A DNA stretch of 64,000 bases from assembly GCF_025602895.1 (NCBI RefSeq), contig NW_026516252.1, forward strand, positions 1 through 64,000, given 5' to 3'. The stretch is from Polychytrium aggregatum (Eukaryota; Chytridiomycota; Chytridiomycetes; Polychytriales). Under the pieces are notes generated by a model that ran no database searches, was not told where the DNA came from, and saw only the letters and a list, made by a program, of their open reading frames with translations. The position numbers and the translations under genes were made by a program. Shown here in pieces: positions 31,190 to 41,362 of the stretch (position 1 is its first letter; each line of letters begins with the position of its first letter).

Positions 31190-31202
31190 CTTTGTTCGAA
31201 CT
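31091..31202 (+). promoter_or_regulatory. E5 self-primer and primer site
   Basis: AGTTCGAACAAA (31091-31102), 39 nt after the TATA box start at 31052, is the exact complement of TTTGTTCGAACT (31191-31202), which begins 1 nt after the LTR. This is a 12-bp pairing; the core TTCGAA is itself palindromic. No tRNA-type TGG is present. Confidence 0.8.
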
Positions 31203-31366
31203 CTCTTCTACTGATACCACCTGCTTGGTATCTTCCGCTCCTAGCCCCGCCCCTTTCCTAGTCCTGTCCGAACCTCAAGCACACTTGTGTCTGAGCCCTC
31301 TTCGCTCTCCTGTTCTTGAACCTCCTCGCTTTTTTTTTTTTTCCCAGTCCCAGTCCCAGTCCCGCC

Positions 31367-32344
31367 ATGGATCCTGCCCTCGTGGACCGCCTCCGTGCCT
31401 TGGAGGCCGAGCTCGCCGAGCTCCGGACAGCTCGCGATGCTCCTGCCGCTGGGTACAGCGTGCAGATGCCGGACCGTTACGACGGTAACCGGCAAGGGTT
31501 CCGGGCATTCGTAAATCAGTGCAAACTGTATATACGAATGCAGCCCCACCGGTTCCCTGCTGACCCGATTAAGGTCGGATTCGTCATTAGTCTGCTCACT
31601 GGACCGGCTCTCCAGTGGGCGACTCCGATGCTTGAGATGGGTGATCCCCGACTCAACTCTTTTGGCGATTTCCTAGAACGCTTTTCCAAAGTGTTTGACG
31701 ACCCTGATCGGGCCAGGACTGCCGAGTCAGTGATCACCACACTGTCTCAGGGCAACCGCCCGTGCGCAGTCTATGCATCCGAGTTCCTTCGTATTGCCGC
31801 CGATACGACTTGGAACGACGGTGCAAAGATCTCGTTCTTCCGACTTGGCTTGTCGGATGATGTCAGAGACGAACTTTCGCGAGTTCGCCCTCTGCCACGA
31901 GATCTGGAGGAGTACATCGAGCTTTGTAACGAGCTCGATGCACGAATCCGCGAGCGCCGTCAAGAGCGCCGAAGCACGCCTGCCCGCTACCGGTCTTCCC
32001 AGTTCGCCTTTGGTTCCGCCTCCGCTGCCGTTCCCGCCATCGCTCCCGCGCCCGTCCTCGCTCCGCCGCACCCCTCCTACATTGTTTCCGAGCCCATGCA
32101 AGTGGACTCTGCCGTCTCTGGACCCCTGACCGCCGAGGAGAAACAACGCCGCCGCCGCTTTGGACTCTGCCTGTACTGTGGCAAGAAGGGCCACTTGGTA
32201 CGAAACTGCCCCGTCAAGTTTGGATCTACCAGAGCTACCGGACCGCCCCCTGGACCTCCCGGCCCGAGGATCATCCGCACCATCGTTTACGAAGATGGAG
32301 AAGTGCAAGACTTCAGTTCGGGAAACGACCAGGCCCGGTTCTAA
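31367..32344 (+). CDS. gag: E5 Gag
   Basis: The ATG at 31367 gives 325 residues. It follows a 14-base T tract and three CCCAGT repeats (31329-31360). A short Leu/Glu-rich helix opens the protein. The capsid-like domain follows (MPDRYDGNRQGF, F-V-N-Q-C-K, LTGPALQW, FFRLGLSDDV). A CCHC knuckle CLYCGKKGHLVRNC is near residues 268-281. TAA at 32342-32344 is in the loop of the frameshift hairpin. Confidence 0.9.
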   Translation: MDPALVDRLRALEAELAELRTARDAPAAGYSVQMPDRYDGNRQGFRAFVNQCKLYIRMQPHRFPADPIKVGFVISLLTGPALQWATPMLEMGDPRLNSFGDFLERFSKVFDDPDRARTAESVITTLSQGNRPCAVYASEFLRIAADTTWNDGAKISFFRLGLSDDVRDELSRVRPLPRDLEEYIELCNELDARIRERRQERRSTPARYRSSQFAFGSASAAVPAIAPAPVLAPPHPSYIVSEPMQVDSAVSGPLTAEEKQRRRRFGLCLYCGKKGHLVRNCPVKFGSTRATGPPPGPPGPRIIRTIVYEDGEVQDFSSGNDQARF

Positions 32345-32366
32345 GTGAAGGCCTTGAACCGGAGCC
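32320..32366 (+). promoter_or_regulatory. E5 -1 ribosomal frameshift signal
   Basis: GGGAAAC (32320-32326) is in gag phase G|GGA|AAC. After a 5-nt spacer, 32332-32341 pairs with 32356-32366 over 10 bp with one bulged A (32363). The pol frame is open through the site. Confidence 0.84.
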
Positions 32367-35300
32367 GTGCCCACCGCCTTCCGAAAGTGAAGACATTGGT
32401 AAGGTGCCTTTGGTAAGTACTGGGGAAGCAGTGATGTGCGGACAGCTTCGCCTTGCCTCTGGACCGGCGGACACTCTCAGCTCTGGCATAGTACCCGTGG
32501 CACCTCTGGTGTCACTGGGAACTGCACCTCATCCACAGGTGCAAATACCTGAGCTGTCCTGCCAACCCTCGGCAAAGTTAACTGTCTGTGCTAGCCGCAA
32601 CCCTGGTGCCGAAGCTGGTACCGAACCAAAGTCTTGTGTTTCGTCTGTTCGTCGTTGCTCGTTGGTTGTTCCCGTCGCTGTTCGTCTTCCTTCTGGTGAT
32701 TCTCTGTCGTGCGAAGGACTTGTCGATTCTGGTGCCTCTGGCAACTTTATCGACGAGGACTTTGTTGCTCGACACTCTGTCCCCACCTGCTCCAAGGCTT
32801 CGCCCTTGGCAGTGGAAGGCGTGGATGGTAAGCCGCTGTCGTCTGGCCCCATCCTCCGCGAGACTGCTCCACTCGAGGTGATTCTCGGGGACGTCTCGCA
32901 ACGCCTTCGGTTCGATGTGATCAGGTCTCCACATCAACCACTTATCCTTGGCTTTCCTTGGTTGCGCACCGCCGAGCCCAAGATTGTCTGGTCTCGCGGT
33001 CTTCTTTGTCTCCCTCCTTCTGTTGATTCCGACCCCTCTCCATGCACTACTTCTCTTTCGTCTTGCTCCACTTCCTCCAATGTCACTCCCCTTCTTGATG
33101 ATTCCACTCCTTTGATTGATCTAAGCTCCTCTCCTACGCTCCCACCTTCGTCTTCCCCTTCTTGTCTTGTTCCTCCCGAACCCCTTCGCTCTTCCCAAAC
33201 CCCTTCTTCTGTTGTCAGTTCTCTTTCCCTCCTTGATGTACCTCCTCCTGTTGTTTGTTCTTCGGACATTGTTCAGAATAAAGTAACCGTCGAACATTAT
33301 TCTGACCTTGTCCACGCCCCTCCTCTCAGCTCGGACGCTCCTCTCCGCGTCTGCAGCATTGATTACCGCTCGATGCGCGAGTCTTTGGATGCATGCAGGC
33401 ATGGAACGCAACCCCTGACCATCTTTCAGGTCCATGTCCTGCCCACTGACGAGCCGAGCACTGCGACTGTCGAAGTGCCTGCGGAGTACAAGGACTTCCT
33501 GTCTGTTTTCTCTAAACAGGAAGCTGACTCCTTGCCTCCGCATCGCCCTTATGACTGCCCCATTGACTTGGAGCCGGGCAAGTCGCCAAAGTTCGGGCCT
33601 CTGTACTCACTGTCCGAGCCCGAACTTCACGCTCTGCGTGACTATCTCGACGAGAATCTTGCCAAGGGATTCGTTCGTCCTTCGTCGTCCCCAGCAGGCT
33701 CACCAATCCTCTTCGTCAAGAAGAAGGACGGCTCACTTCGTCTTTGCGTTGACTACCGCGCACTGAACGGTATCACGGTAAAGAACCGTTACCCTTTACC
33801 GCTGATCGGCGAGCTGCTGGACCGACTTCGAGGCGCGAAGGTGTTCACTAAGCTGGACCTTCGTGGAGCCTACAATCTGCTGCGCATCCGCTCCGGGGAC
33901 GAGTGGAAGACAGCTTTCCGTACTCGATATGGGCACTTCGAGTACTTGGTGATGCCCTTTGGGCTCACCAACGCGCCAGCGACGTTCCAGCACTTCATCA
34001 ACGACGTCCTGCGCACCGAGTTGGACCAGTTCGCAATTGCGTATCTTGACGATATCTTGATCTACAGTGCTGATCCGTCGCAGCATGTAGAGCACGTCAA
34101 GCAGGTCCTCTCGAAGCTCCGAGCTGCAAAGCTGTATTGCAAGCTGGAGAAGTGCGAGTTCTCCAAAACCTCGGTCTCGTTCCTTGGTTTCATGGTCTCG
34201 CCCGAGGGCATCGGTATGGAGCGATCCAAGCTCTCTGCGATCTTGGATTGGCCCATACCGCGCAACATCTCGGATCTTCGATCCTTTGTCGGGTTTGCGA
34301 ACTTCTATCGACGCTTCATCGATGGATACGCAAAGATCGCGGGGCCCATGACTCGGCTCTTCCGGAAGACGCATGGCTTCCAGTGGTCCCGCGAAGCCGA
34401 TAAAGCATTCAGATCCTTGAAGGATGCCTTCGTTTCGGAGCCCGTTCTGGTGCATCCGGACCCATCCAAGCCGTTCGTCGTAGAGTCAGATGCGTCGGAC
34501 TTTGCGCTTGGATGCGTGCTCTCCCAGCGGGGTGCTGATGATCGCCTTCATCCTTGCTCGTTCCATTCGCGGACACTCTCGAATGCTGAACGTAACTACA
34601 GCATATACGAGAAAGAGCTGTTGGCGATCAAGGAGGCTTTCGAGGCGTGGCGACACTACCTCGAAGGCGCCCAGCATCCCGTTGCCGTTCTGACCGATCA
34701 CAAGAACTTGGAGTACCTGGCAACGGCTCGCATCCTAAACCAGCGTCATGCACGGTGGTCCCAGTTCTTGTCTCGGTTCGACATCCGCATCCAGTACCGT
34801 CCTGGTGCGAGGAACGGCAAGGCCGATGCCCTGTCTCGTCGCTCGGACTACATCCCTTCGTCGGCCTCCGTGTCGAGGGATCCGCCTCTGCTTCTCGATC
34901 CTGCCGCGGTGATACGCGTGCTCCGAAGCAGAGACGCCCGCTCTTCGGTTGCAAGTCGCAGTGACCCTGTGGATTTGCTGCAGCTCATAGCCGAAGAGCA
35001 GGCTCGGGATCCCGGTCTAGACAAATACCGTCGTGACCCGAAGTTCGTCTGGAATGGCCAGTACCTCACCTTCCAGAACAGGATTGTGGTCCCAGAGTCG
35101 TGCCGAGTTCCGGCGCTCAAGTCGTGCCATGACCCAGTCGCTGTGGGTCATCCAGGCATCCGACGGACTCTGGCTCTGGTATCGCGACAGTTTTGGTGGC
35201 AAACCTATCGGAAAGATGTCAAAGAGTACGTCTCGACGTGCGACACCTGTGCACGCTCGAAAGCTCCGCGACACAAGCCGTTTGGGTTCCTGTTGCCACT

Positions 35301-36426
35301 CCAGACAGCCGATCGACCCTGGGGGACACTGACCATGGACTTTATCACTGATCTGCCAAAGTCCAAGGGTCACACCTGCATCTTTGTGGTGGTATGCAGC
35401 CTCACAAAGATGGCACACTTTATGTCCTGGCGTTCACTGCCGTCGGCGGAGGAGACTGCGTCACTGTTCCTCGACAATGTCTTTCGTCTCCATGGCCTCC
35501 CCGACACAGTGGTTTCAGACCGAGGAAGTCAGTTCACCTCTCGGTTCTGGAAGGCACTCTGCACGCAGCTCGGGATCCAAACCAGTCTGTCCACGGCCTT
35601 CCATCCCCAGACCGATGGACAGACTGAGAGGGTCAACCAGGTCATCAACCAATACCTGCGCTGTTACACGTCGTATCAGCAAGATGACTGGGCCGAGCTG
35701 CTGCCGTTGGCCGAGTTCTCTTACAATAACCTCGAGAACTCGTCAACACATGCCTCGCCATTCTTGGCAACCTATGGGTTCCACCCAAGGTTCGAAGTCC
35801 CCGTTGTCGCTGGCGGCCCTGATGTTCCCTCTGCCACGGAGAGGGTTGAACATCTCCAGCGGAACCTGGCACTGTTGAAGGAGAATCTTGAGAAGGCAAA
35901 GTCTGACTACAAGCACTTCTCAGATCTCCGGAGGTCCCAGGCTCCCGACTTGCGTCCGGGCGATCAAGTCTGGGTGCTGACTCGTAACATCAGCACCACT
36001 CGCCCAAGCAAGAAGCTGGATTACCAGAGGATTGGACCATTCACCATCCTCGAGGCCGTCGGGACATTGGCTTTCCGCCTGGACTTGCCAAAGGACATAA
36101 AGGTGCACCCGGTGTTCCATGTGTCTCTTCTTGAGCCCTACAAGAAGAACTCGCTTCCGGGTCGGGTGCAAGCGCCGCCCCCTGCGGTGGTCATCGATGG
36201 GAACTTGGAGTGGGAGGTCGAAGAGATCTTAGACTCCAAGTTCGTGCGCGGAAAGCTGCACTATCTCATCGATTGGAAAGGCTACCCGGTCACCGATCGA
36301 AGTTGGGAGCCCGCCGACATTGTCTTTGCCCCAACGGTGGCCGCGGAGTACCACCGACGCTACCCAGACAAGCCTGGCCCCAGGAGAACTCAAGATGGAA
36401 CACGCCGTAGTTTAAGGAGGAGATAG
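32321..36426 (+). CDS. pol: E5 Pol (PR-RT-RH-IN-chromodomain)
   Basis: About 1,368 residues with no stop. The protease has V-D-S-G-A near 32725. A Ser/Pro-rich linker (33000-33260) separates it from reverse transcriptase, which has FVKKKDGSLRLCVDYR near 33714 and YLDDILIYS near 34042. RNase H (DASDFALGCVLSQ) is near 34490. Integrase has a zinc finger (HPGIRRT, CDTCARSK) and the D-D-E core (MDFITDLP near 35337, VSDRGSQF near 35515, TDGQTER near 35613), then GPF/Y (RIGPFTIL). The C-terminal chromodomain has WEVEEILDSKFVRG near 36211 and a W-E-P block near 36306. The stop TAG abuts the 3' LTR. Confidence 0.94.
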
Positions 36427-36845
36427 TGTGATGACCAGCATCACAACGGACCAATGAGATTGTCCCGCATGCTCTCGCCCTCCGCACCAATCATGAGTCC
36501 CCACGTGTTTGTTTGCCCCCATGCATGAGCACGCGCCGTTGCCACCCGCGTCTACTGGTTTCCTGCCTCCCCCACCGCTCGGCACATGTCCCCGGGCTGT
36601 GCCAAGCCTCTCTCGCTTGCACACCAGCCACTCTCGCACCCCCTTCTCGCTTCTCTGTGATGCTCCACCCTTCTCGCCCACTTTTGCCCCTCGACCTTCT
36701 CCCGGTCTATAAATAGCCCTGCATGTCTGAGCCTATGTTGAACACCAGTTCGAACAAAACTTGTTCTTTGGTGTTCGGGGCTAAAAGCTAATAAAGCTCA
36801 TACCAAGCACTTGGTCTTCGTCCTTGCGCTTGTTCACTCCTTACA
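36427..36845 (+). repeat. E5 3' LTR
   Basis: Looks identical to 30771-31189. It starts on the base after the pol stop TAG. Confidence 0.95.
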
Positions 36846-36850
36846 ATACC

Positions 36851-38314
36851 TTTCCTTCAACTTATTCAACTGCAACTCGCGCGAATTCTCCATCATCTTG
36901 GGTCTTCCTTGGCTTCAGATGCACAACCCAGTCATCGACTGGGTAGGTGGCCGCGTCTCCTGCAGCCATCCTCGTCCTGTCTCGCCCGACGCGCGTGCTG
37001 TGTTGACACCAACAGCTTCGACGCGTGTCGCCAACCAAGTTTCCCACGCTCCCCTCACGGATCCATGGGAGCGCGACAACGACGACGAAGGTGCCACTGA
37101 CCCCGTGACCGACAAGCAAGTGATTCCCGAAGCCTACCGTGACCTCGCCGAGGTTTTCTCGAAGGAAAAGGCCGAGTTACTTCCGAACCAAAGACCATAC
37201 GACTGCGACATTCAGCTCAAGGACGAGAGCGTCGTGCCACCGTTCAAGCCTCTTTACAATCTTTCCCCTGCCGAGTCGGAGGCACTCGACGCTTACATCA
37301 AAGAGATGCTCCACAAGGGGTTCATCCAACCTTCCAAGTCCCCTTGTGGAGCCCCAATCTTCTTTGTGAAGAAAAAGGACGGAGGACTCAGTCCCTGTGT
37401 CGATTACAGGGACCTTAATGAAATGACTGTCAAGAATCGCCACCCCCTCCCGCTCATCTCCGAGCTCATGGACCGACTCGGGGATGCCAGAATATTCACC
37501 AAGATCGACCTACGAGGGGCATACAACCTCGTCAGAATGAACCCCAAGGACCAGTGGAAGACTGCGTTTAGGTCCAAGTTCGGTCACTACGAGTACTTGG
37601 TTATGCCATTCGGGCTAACCAATGCTCCAGCAGTGTTCCAACACATGATGAACGACATCTTTAGGGATGTTATCGATCGCTTCGTCGTCATTTACTTAGA
37701 CGACATCCTAGTGTACTCACCAGACCCACATTCCCACACTCAGCACGTTCGCGAGGTTCTTGGTCGTCTCAGGACCAACCGTCTCTACGCCAAGCTTGAA
37801 AAATGTGTGTTCCACGTACCGAGTGTCGAGTTCCTCGGCTACGTGGTCTCGAGCGACGGCCTAGCAATGGCTCCGGACAAGGTAGAGACTATTCTTGCCT
37901 GGAGGACTCCCACGAAGGTCAAGGACGTGCAGAGCTTCCTTGGTTTCTGCAACTTCTACCGAAAGTTTATCGCCGAGTACTCTGGGATCGCAAAACCATT
38001 GTCAGATCTCACTCGGACTACTCCCACCTTCGTGTGGAACCCTGACGCGGAGCACGCGTTCAACACCCTCAAGCGGGCGGTGACCTCGGCACCGGTGCTC
38101 AAACACGTCGACCCTTGCTTGCCCTTCGTGCTTCAGACCGACGCCTCAGACTTCGCGCTCGGTGCTGTACTGTCACAGCCGGTCTCGGCCCAGGATTCGT
38201 CGGAGCTGCGCCCTGTTGCGTTTTTCTCAAAGAAACTCGACAGCGCCCAACAAAACTATACCGTCCACGACAAGGAACTCCTTGCGATTGTGGAAGCCTT
38301 TCGATTCTGGAGGC
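36851..38314 (+). CDS. pol: E4 Pol, second piece (protease end, RT, RNase H)
   Basis: It continues with the end of the protease (ILGLPWLQMHNP) and reverse transcriptase: F-V-K-K-K-D-G near 37365, YLDDILVYS near 37692. RNase H begins with DASDFALGAVLSQ near 38140. One unusual residue is S in the G-G-L-S-P-C-V-D-Y-R block near 37387, where L-R is common. The solo LTR interrupts it after the codon ending in GAGG at 38313. Confidence 0.9.
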
Positions 38315-38540
38315 TGTCAAGACTGGACAACGGGGCAAGCAGGGAAGTGCGCAAGAGTCCTAATGCAAGACTCGAACGTAGGGAGAGGAGCGGGGACTGG
38401 ACTGGGACACAGAGTGTCAAGTGTGAAGCCAAAGTTTTATTCTAGATCCAAGGCTTAGGATACTAAAAATACAAAGTCATTTCAAGGACAAGGCAAGATA
38501 ACTAGGCAAGATACAAGGCAAGGAAACTCGGTTCATGACA
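38315..38540 (-). repeat. Solo LTR of an E3-related element with a shortened U3
   Basis: The first 163 bases (38315-38477) match the R-U5 end of the E3 LTR (22242-22404) without visible differences. The remaining 63 bases are unrelated except for the terminal TTCATGACA, and contain spaced GGCAAGAT-type repeats. TG/CA ends and a GAGGC duplication on both sides show it is a complete LTR-sized insertion. It interrupts E4 RNase H. No TATA box is visible in the short U3. Confidence 0.88.
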
Positions 38541-40161
38541 GAGGCACTACCTGGTCGGGGCCCGGGACATCCTTGTCTACTCCGACCACAAGAATCTAAC
38601 TTTCTTCAGGAGTCGCCGGTTGCTCAAACAGCGACACGCCAGGTGGGCGGAAGACCTGTCGGAGTTCGATTTCAAGCTTTGTTTCACGCCTGGTCACCTG
38701 AACACGGTGGCCGACGCGCTCTCAAGGCGGAGTGACCTCGCCCCTGAAGGGGGAGATGATCACCCCAACAGACTGGAGATCACCCTCCTACCCGACGATT
38801 GCTGGTCTCGCGCAGCTCAACAACCAGCCCCAGGACCCGAGGTTATCACCGACAATGCCAGGAAATTGGAGATCCTTCGATCCAGGCACGACGCCCCTGC
38901 CGCCGGACATCCTGGCCAGGCGAGAACCTTCGAATTGGTGAAGCGCGATTTCACCTGGCCTGGGATCCGCAGGTATATCAAGGACTATGTCAAGACTTGT
39001 GACGTCTGTCAGAGGGCCAAGGCGGGACGCCACAAGCCCTACGGACTACTGGAGCCCCTTCCCATCGCGGATACCCCTTGGTCCTCCGTGAGCATGGACT
39101 TTATTGTCAAGCTTCCATGCTCACAGGGTTTCGATTCCATCCTGGTCTTCGTTTGTCGAAGGACCAAGCAGGCGCACTTTGTGCCCTGCAAGGAGACGAT
39201 CGACGCGGCTGGTGTGGCTAACTTGTTTATTAGCAGTGTGTTCCGTCTGCACGGACTCCCACAGGACCTAATTTCGGACCGTGGACCCCAATTTCGGTCG
39301 CAATTTTGGAAGGCCCTCACCTCGGCCCTGGGTGTGCAGCTCAAGCTCTCTACGGCCTTTCACCCTGAAACGGACGGTCAGACCGAGAGGGTAAACCAGA
39401 CCCTAGAGCAGTACTTAAGGTGCTTTGTTAGCTACCAGCAAGATAATTGGAGTCAACTCTTGCCGATGGCTGAATTCGCCCACAACAACGCCGTCAATAC
39501 AAGCACCAAGCTGTCCCCGTTCGAGGCCAACTACGGATTTAATCCAAGAGCGGACTGGGAACGCACGGAGGTCGACAAGGTCGGCTCACCTTCTGCAGCC
39601 ACGCACCTCGAGCGACTTCAAGTCGTCAGCAAATTCCTCGATGAAACACTTGCAGAGGCACAACAGAGTGCCAGTCGATTTGCCAACCGTCACCGACTGG
39701 ACCACGACTTCAAGCCAGGCCAGAAGGTGTGGCTCCTACGCAAGAATATCCAGACCCGCCGTCCGTCGTCCAAGCTCGACTTTGTTAAGCTGGGTCCGTT
39801 CAAGATATTAGAACAGATCAACCCCGTCGCGTTTAGACTTGCACTGCCCGACAGCGTGAAGATTCACCCAGTTTTCCACGTGAGCATGTTTGAAACTTAC
39901 CATCCTAACCGCATCAAAGGGCGAGAGGCTGATCCTCCTCCGCCTGTAGAGATAGATGGGGAAGAGGAGTTTGAGGTGGAAGAGATTCTAGACGCAAAGT
40001 ATTTTGGACGTACGCTTAAATTTCTGATCAAGTGGAAGGGATACTCGGACATAGACAATACCTGGGAGCCCGAGCGTAACTTGGCTCACTGCCCCCTGGT
40101 GCTTAGAGATTTTAGACAAAGGTACCCCCACAAATTGCATAGACCTAAGGGGGGGGGATGA
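38541..40161 (+). CDS. pol: E4 Pol, third piece (RNase H end, integrase, chromodomain)
   Basis: In phase after the GAGGC duplication, it encodes the end of RNase H, the integrase zinc finger (HPGQARTFE, CDVCQRAK), the D-D-E core (MDFIVKLP near 39095, ISDRGPQF near 39273, TDGQTER near 39373), GPF/Y (KLGPFKIL near 39787) and a chromodomain (FEVEEILDAKYFG near 39970, WKGYSDIDNTWEP near 40035). TGA at 40159-40161 is part of the polypurine tract and touches the 3' LTR. Confidence 0.92.
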
Positions 40162-40466
40162 TGTTATGAACGCGGTCGCCGATCATACGACGCGTCATTC
40201 ATGACCCGCGCTGCATGGCCACTCGGGCGTGATTCATGACCGTGGGAAACATAGGTCGGAGCTCGAATATATTCTCCGCAGGGCGAGCAGGGGAGGGTGA
40301 GGCATAGACTTAAATAGAACACCCCGTCCCCTCCTGGATGAACGCTAGTGAATTATCACCTCAATAAACGATCATCACTCTCCTTGCCAGCCCCTGTTCA
40401 GCCCTGCCCCTGCTTCCTTGTTCTTGCCCTCGGTTCCTCAGTCCTGCCCCTGCCCAGTTCCTGACA
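40162..40466 (+). repeat. E4 3' LTR
   Basis: Looks identical to 29152-29456. It begins on the base after the pol stop TGA. Confidence 0.95.
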
Positions 40467-41362
40467 CTCACGGCCACGGAGGTCTACCGAGGCAAGACCC
40501 GACACCAGCCGCCGCCGCCCGGACCGCCCCGACCCCAACCCGTCCCGATCAAGACCCTCATCTTCGAGGACCACATGAAGAACGGCTTCGACCGCTCCAA
40601 GCAACTCACCGCCGCCTGCACCCCGTCGACCAAGATGTCGGGACTCTGGGAGGCTCGCGGGTACCAAGGATCCATGGTCATGCTCATGTTCATGGTCCGA
40701 TGGCGACTCGGTGCTCTCCCAGGCCACTTCAGGTTTGGATACCGCAAGTGCAAGAACCTGGCTCGACACGGATCCGGGATCGACTTGACCAGGACCCACG
40801 CACAGCAGTGTGTGGATCCGCATCAAGTCCTGGTCCGCAAGGTCGCAGCCCTCAAGACGGCCCACCCGACTTGGGTGGAAAGTGGTATAGCCGGAGTGGG
40901 ACCAGTGGACAAGCTGCTGGACCTGCTCAGTTTCGATCGCACTCCCCCTCGCAGTCGCACCCCTCCCGCACTTGGATCGCTTGCTGCTCATGTACCCGCT
41001 CCCCGCACTGCCTTCCGAGCATTCGCACTTGGTGCACACCCAGCACCACCACCCACTCCCACACTTAGTGTAGTCCCACCCTTGCAGTCTCTCCCTGCAC
41101 CCTCATCACAGCGTAGTATAGTGCCAGCACTTGTCACTCCACCACCCCGACCTCCCCTCGATCCTGCTGTTCCCTTGTGGGAACTGCTTGAAAATGTGTT
41201 CACCCGCTTGGTCTCAGACCTTGTGGGCAGCTGAGGCAGCACTAGGCTGCAACAGGAGTAAATAGGCTTGCCTGTGTACTCAACGTGCCGGGGTACCAAC
41301 CTGTTGGACCTGATGGCTTGTCTTCTTGAATAAAGTTGACTATAGTAACAAAAAAAAAAAAA

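Larger units (their letters stand above)
30771..36845 (+). mobile_element. Ty3/Gypsy chromodomain element E5, apparently intact
   Basis: The 419-bp LTRs (30771-31189 and 36427-36845) look identical and are flanked by ATACC (30766-30770 and 36846-36850). Gag and pol are unbroken, pol in the -1 frame. The tract AAGGAGGAGATAG precedes the 3' LTR and ends in the pol stop. With E3 this is the best candidate for a currently active element. It is inserted in E4 in the same orientation. Confidence 0.96.
29152..40466 (+). mobile_element. Ty3/Gypsy chromodomain element E4, split by E5 and a solo LTR
   Basis: The 305-bp LTRs (29152-29456 and 40162-40466) look identical and are flanked by CTCAC (29147-29151 and 40467-40471). 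Gag is intact. Pol is in the -1 frame and open except for E5 (30771-36845, duplication ATACC) and a 226-bp solo LTR (38315-38540, duplication GAGGC). Both leave the phase unchanged across their borders. The tract GGGGGGGATGA precedes the 3' LTR and includes the pol stop TGA. Confidence 0.95.
22078..41362 (+). mobile_element. LINE copy 3, 5'-truncated and split by E3 and E4
   Basis: The pieces are 22078-22241, 28595-29151 and 40467-41362. They match copy 1 from 19395 to its 3' end in order, ending in a 13-A tail at 41350-41362. E3 is inserted with duplication GGCAC and E4 with CTCAC. Total LINE sequence is about 1.6 kb, stretched over 19 kb by later insertions. Confidence 0.9.

Noticed and set aside
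2133-32344. Stop-codon readthrough as the gag-pol expression mode
   Set aside because: In all five elements pol is in the -1 frame relative to gag, not in the same frame.
22237-40471. Treating the LINE pieces at 22078, 28595 and 40467 as separate insertions
   Set aside because: They are consecutive parts of one copy, split by E3 and E4 with matching target duplications.
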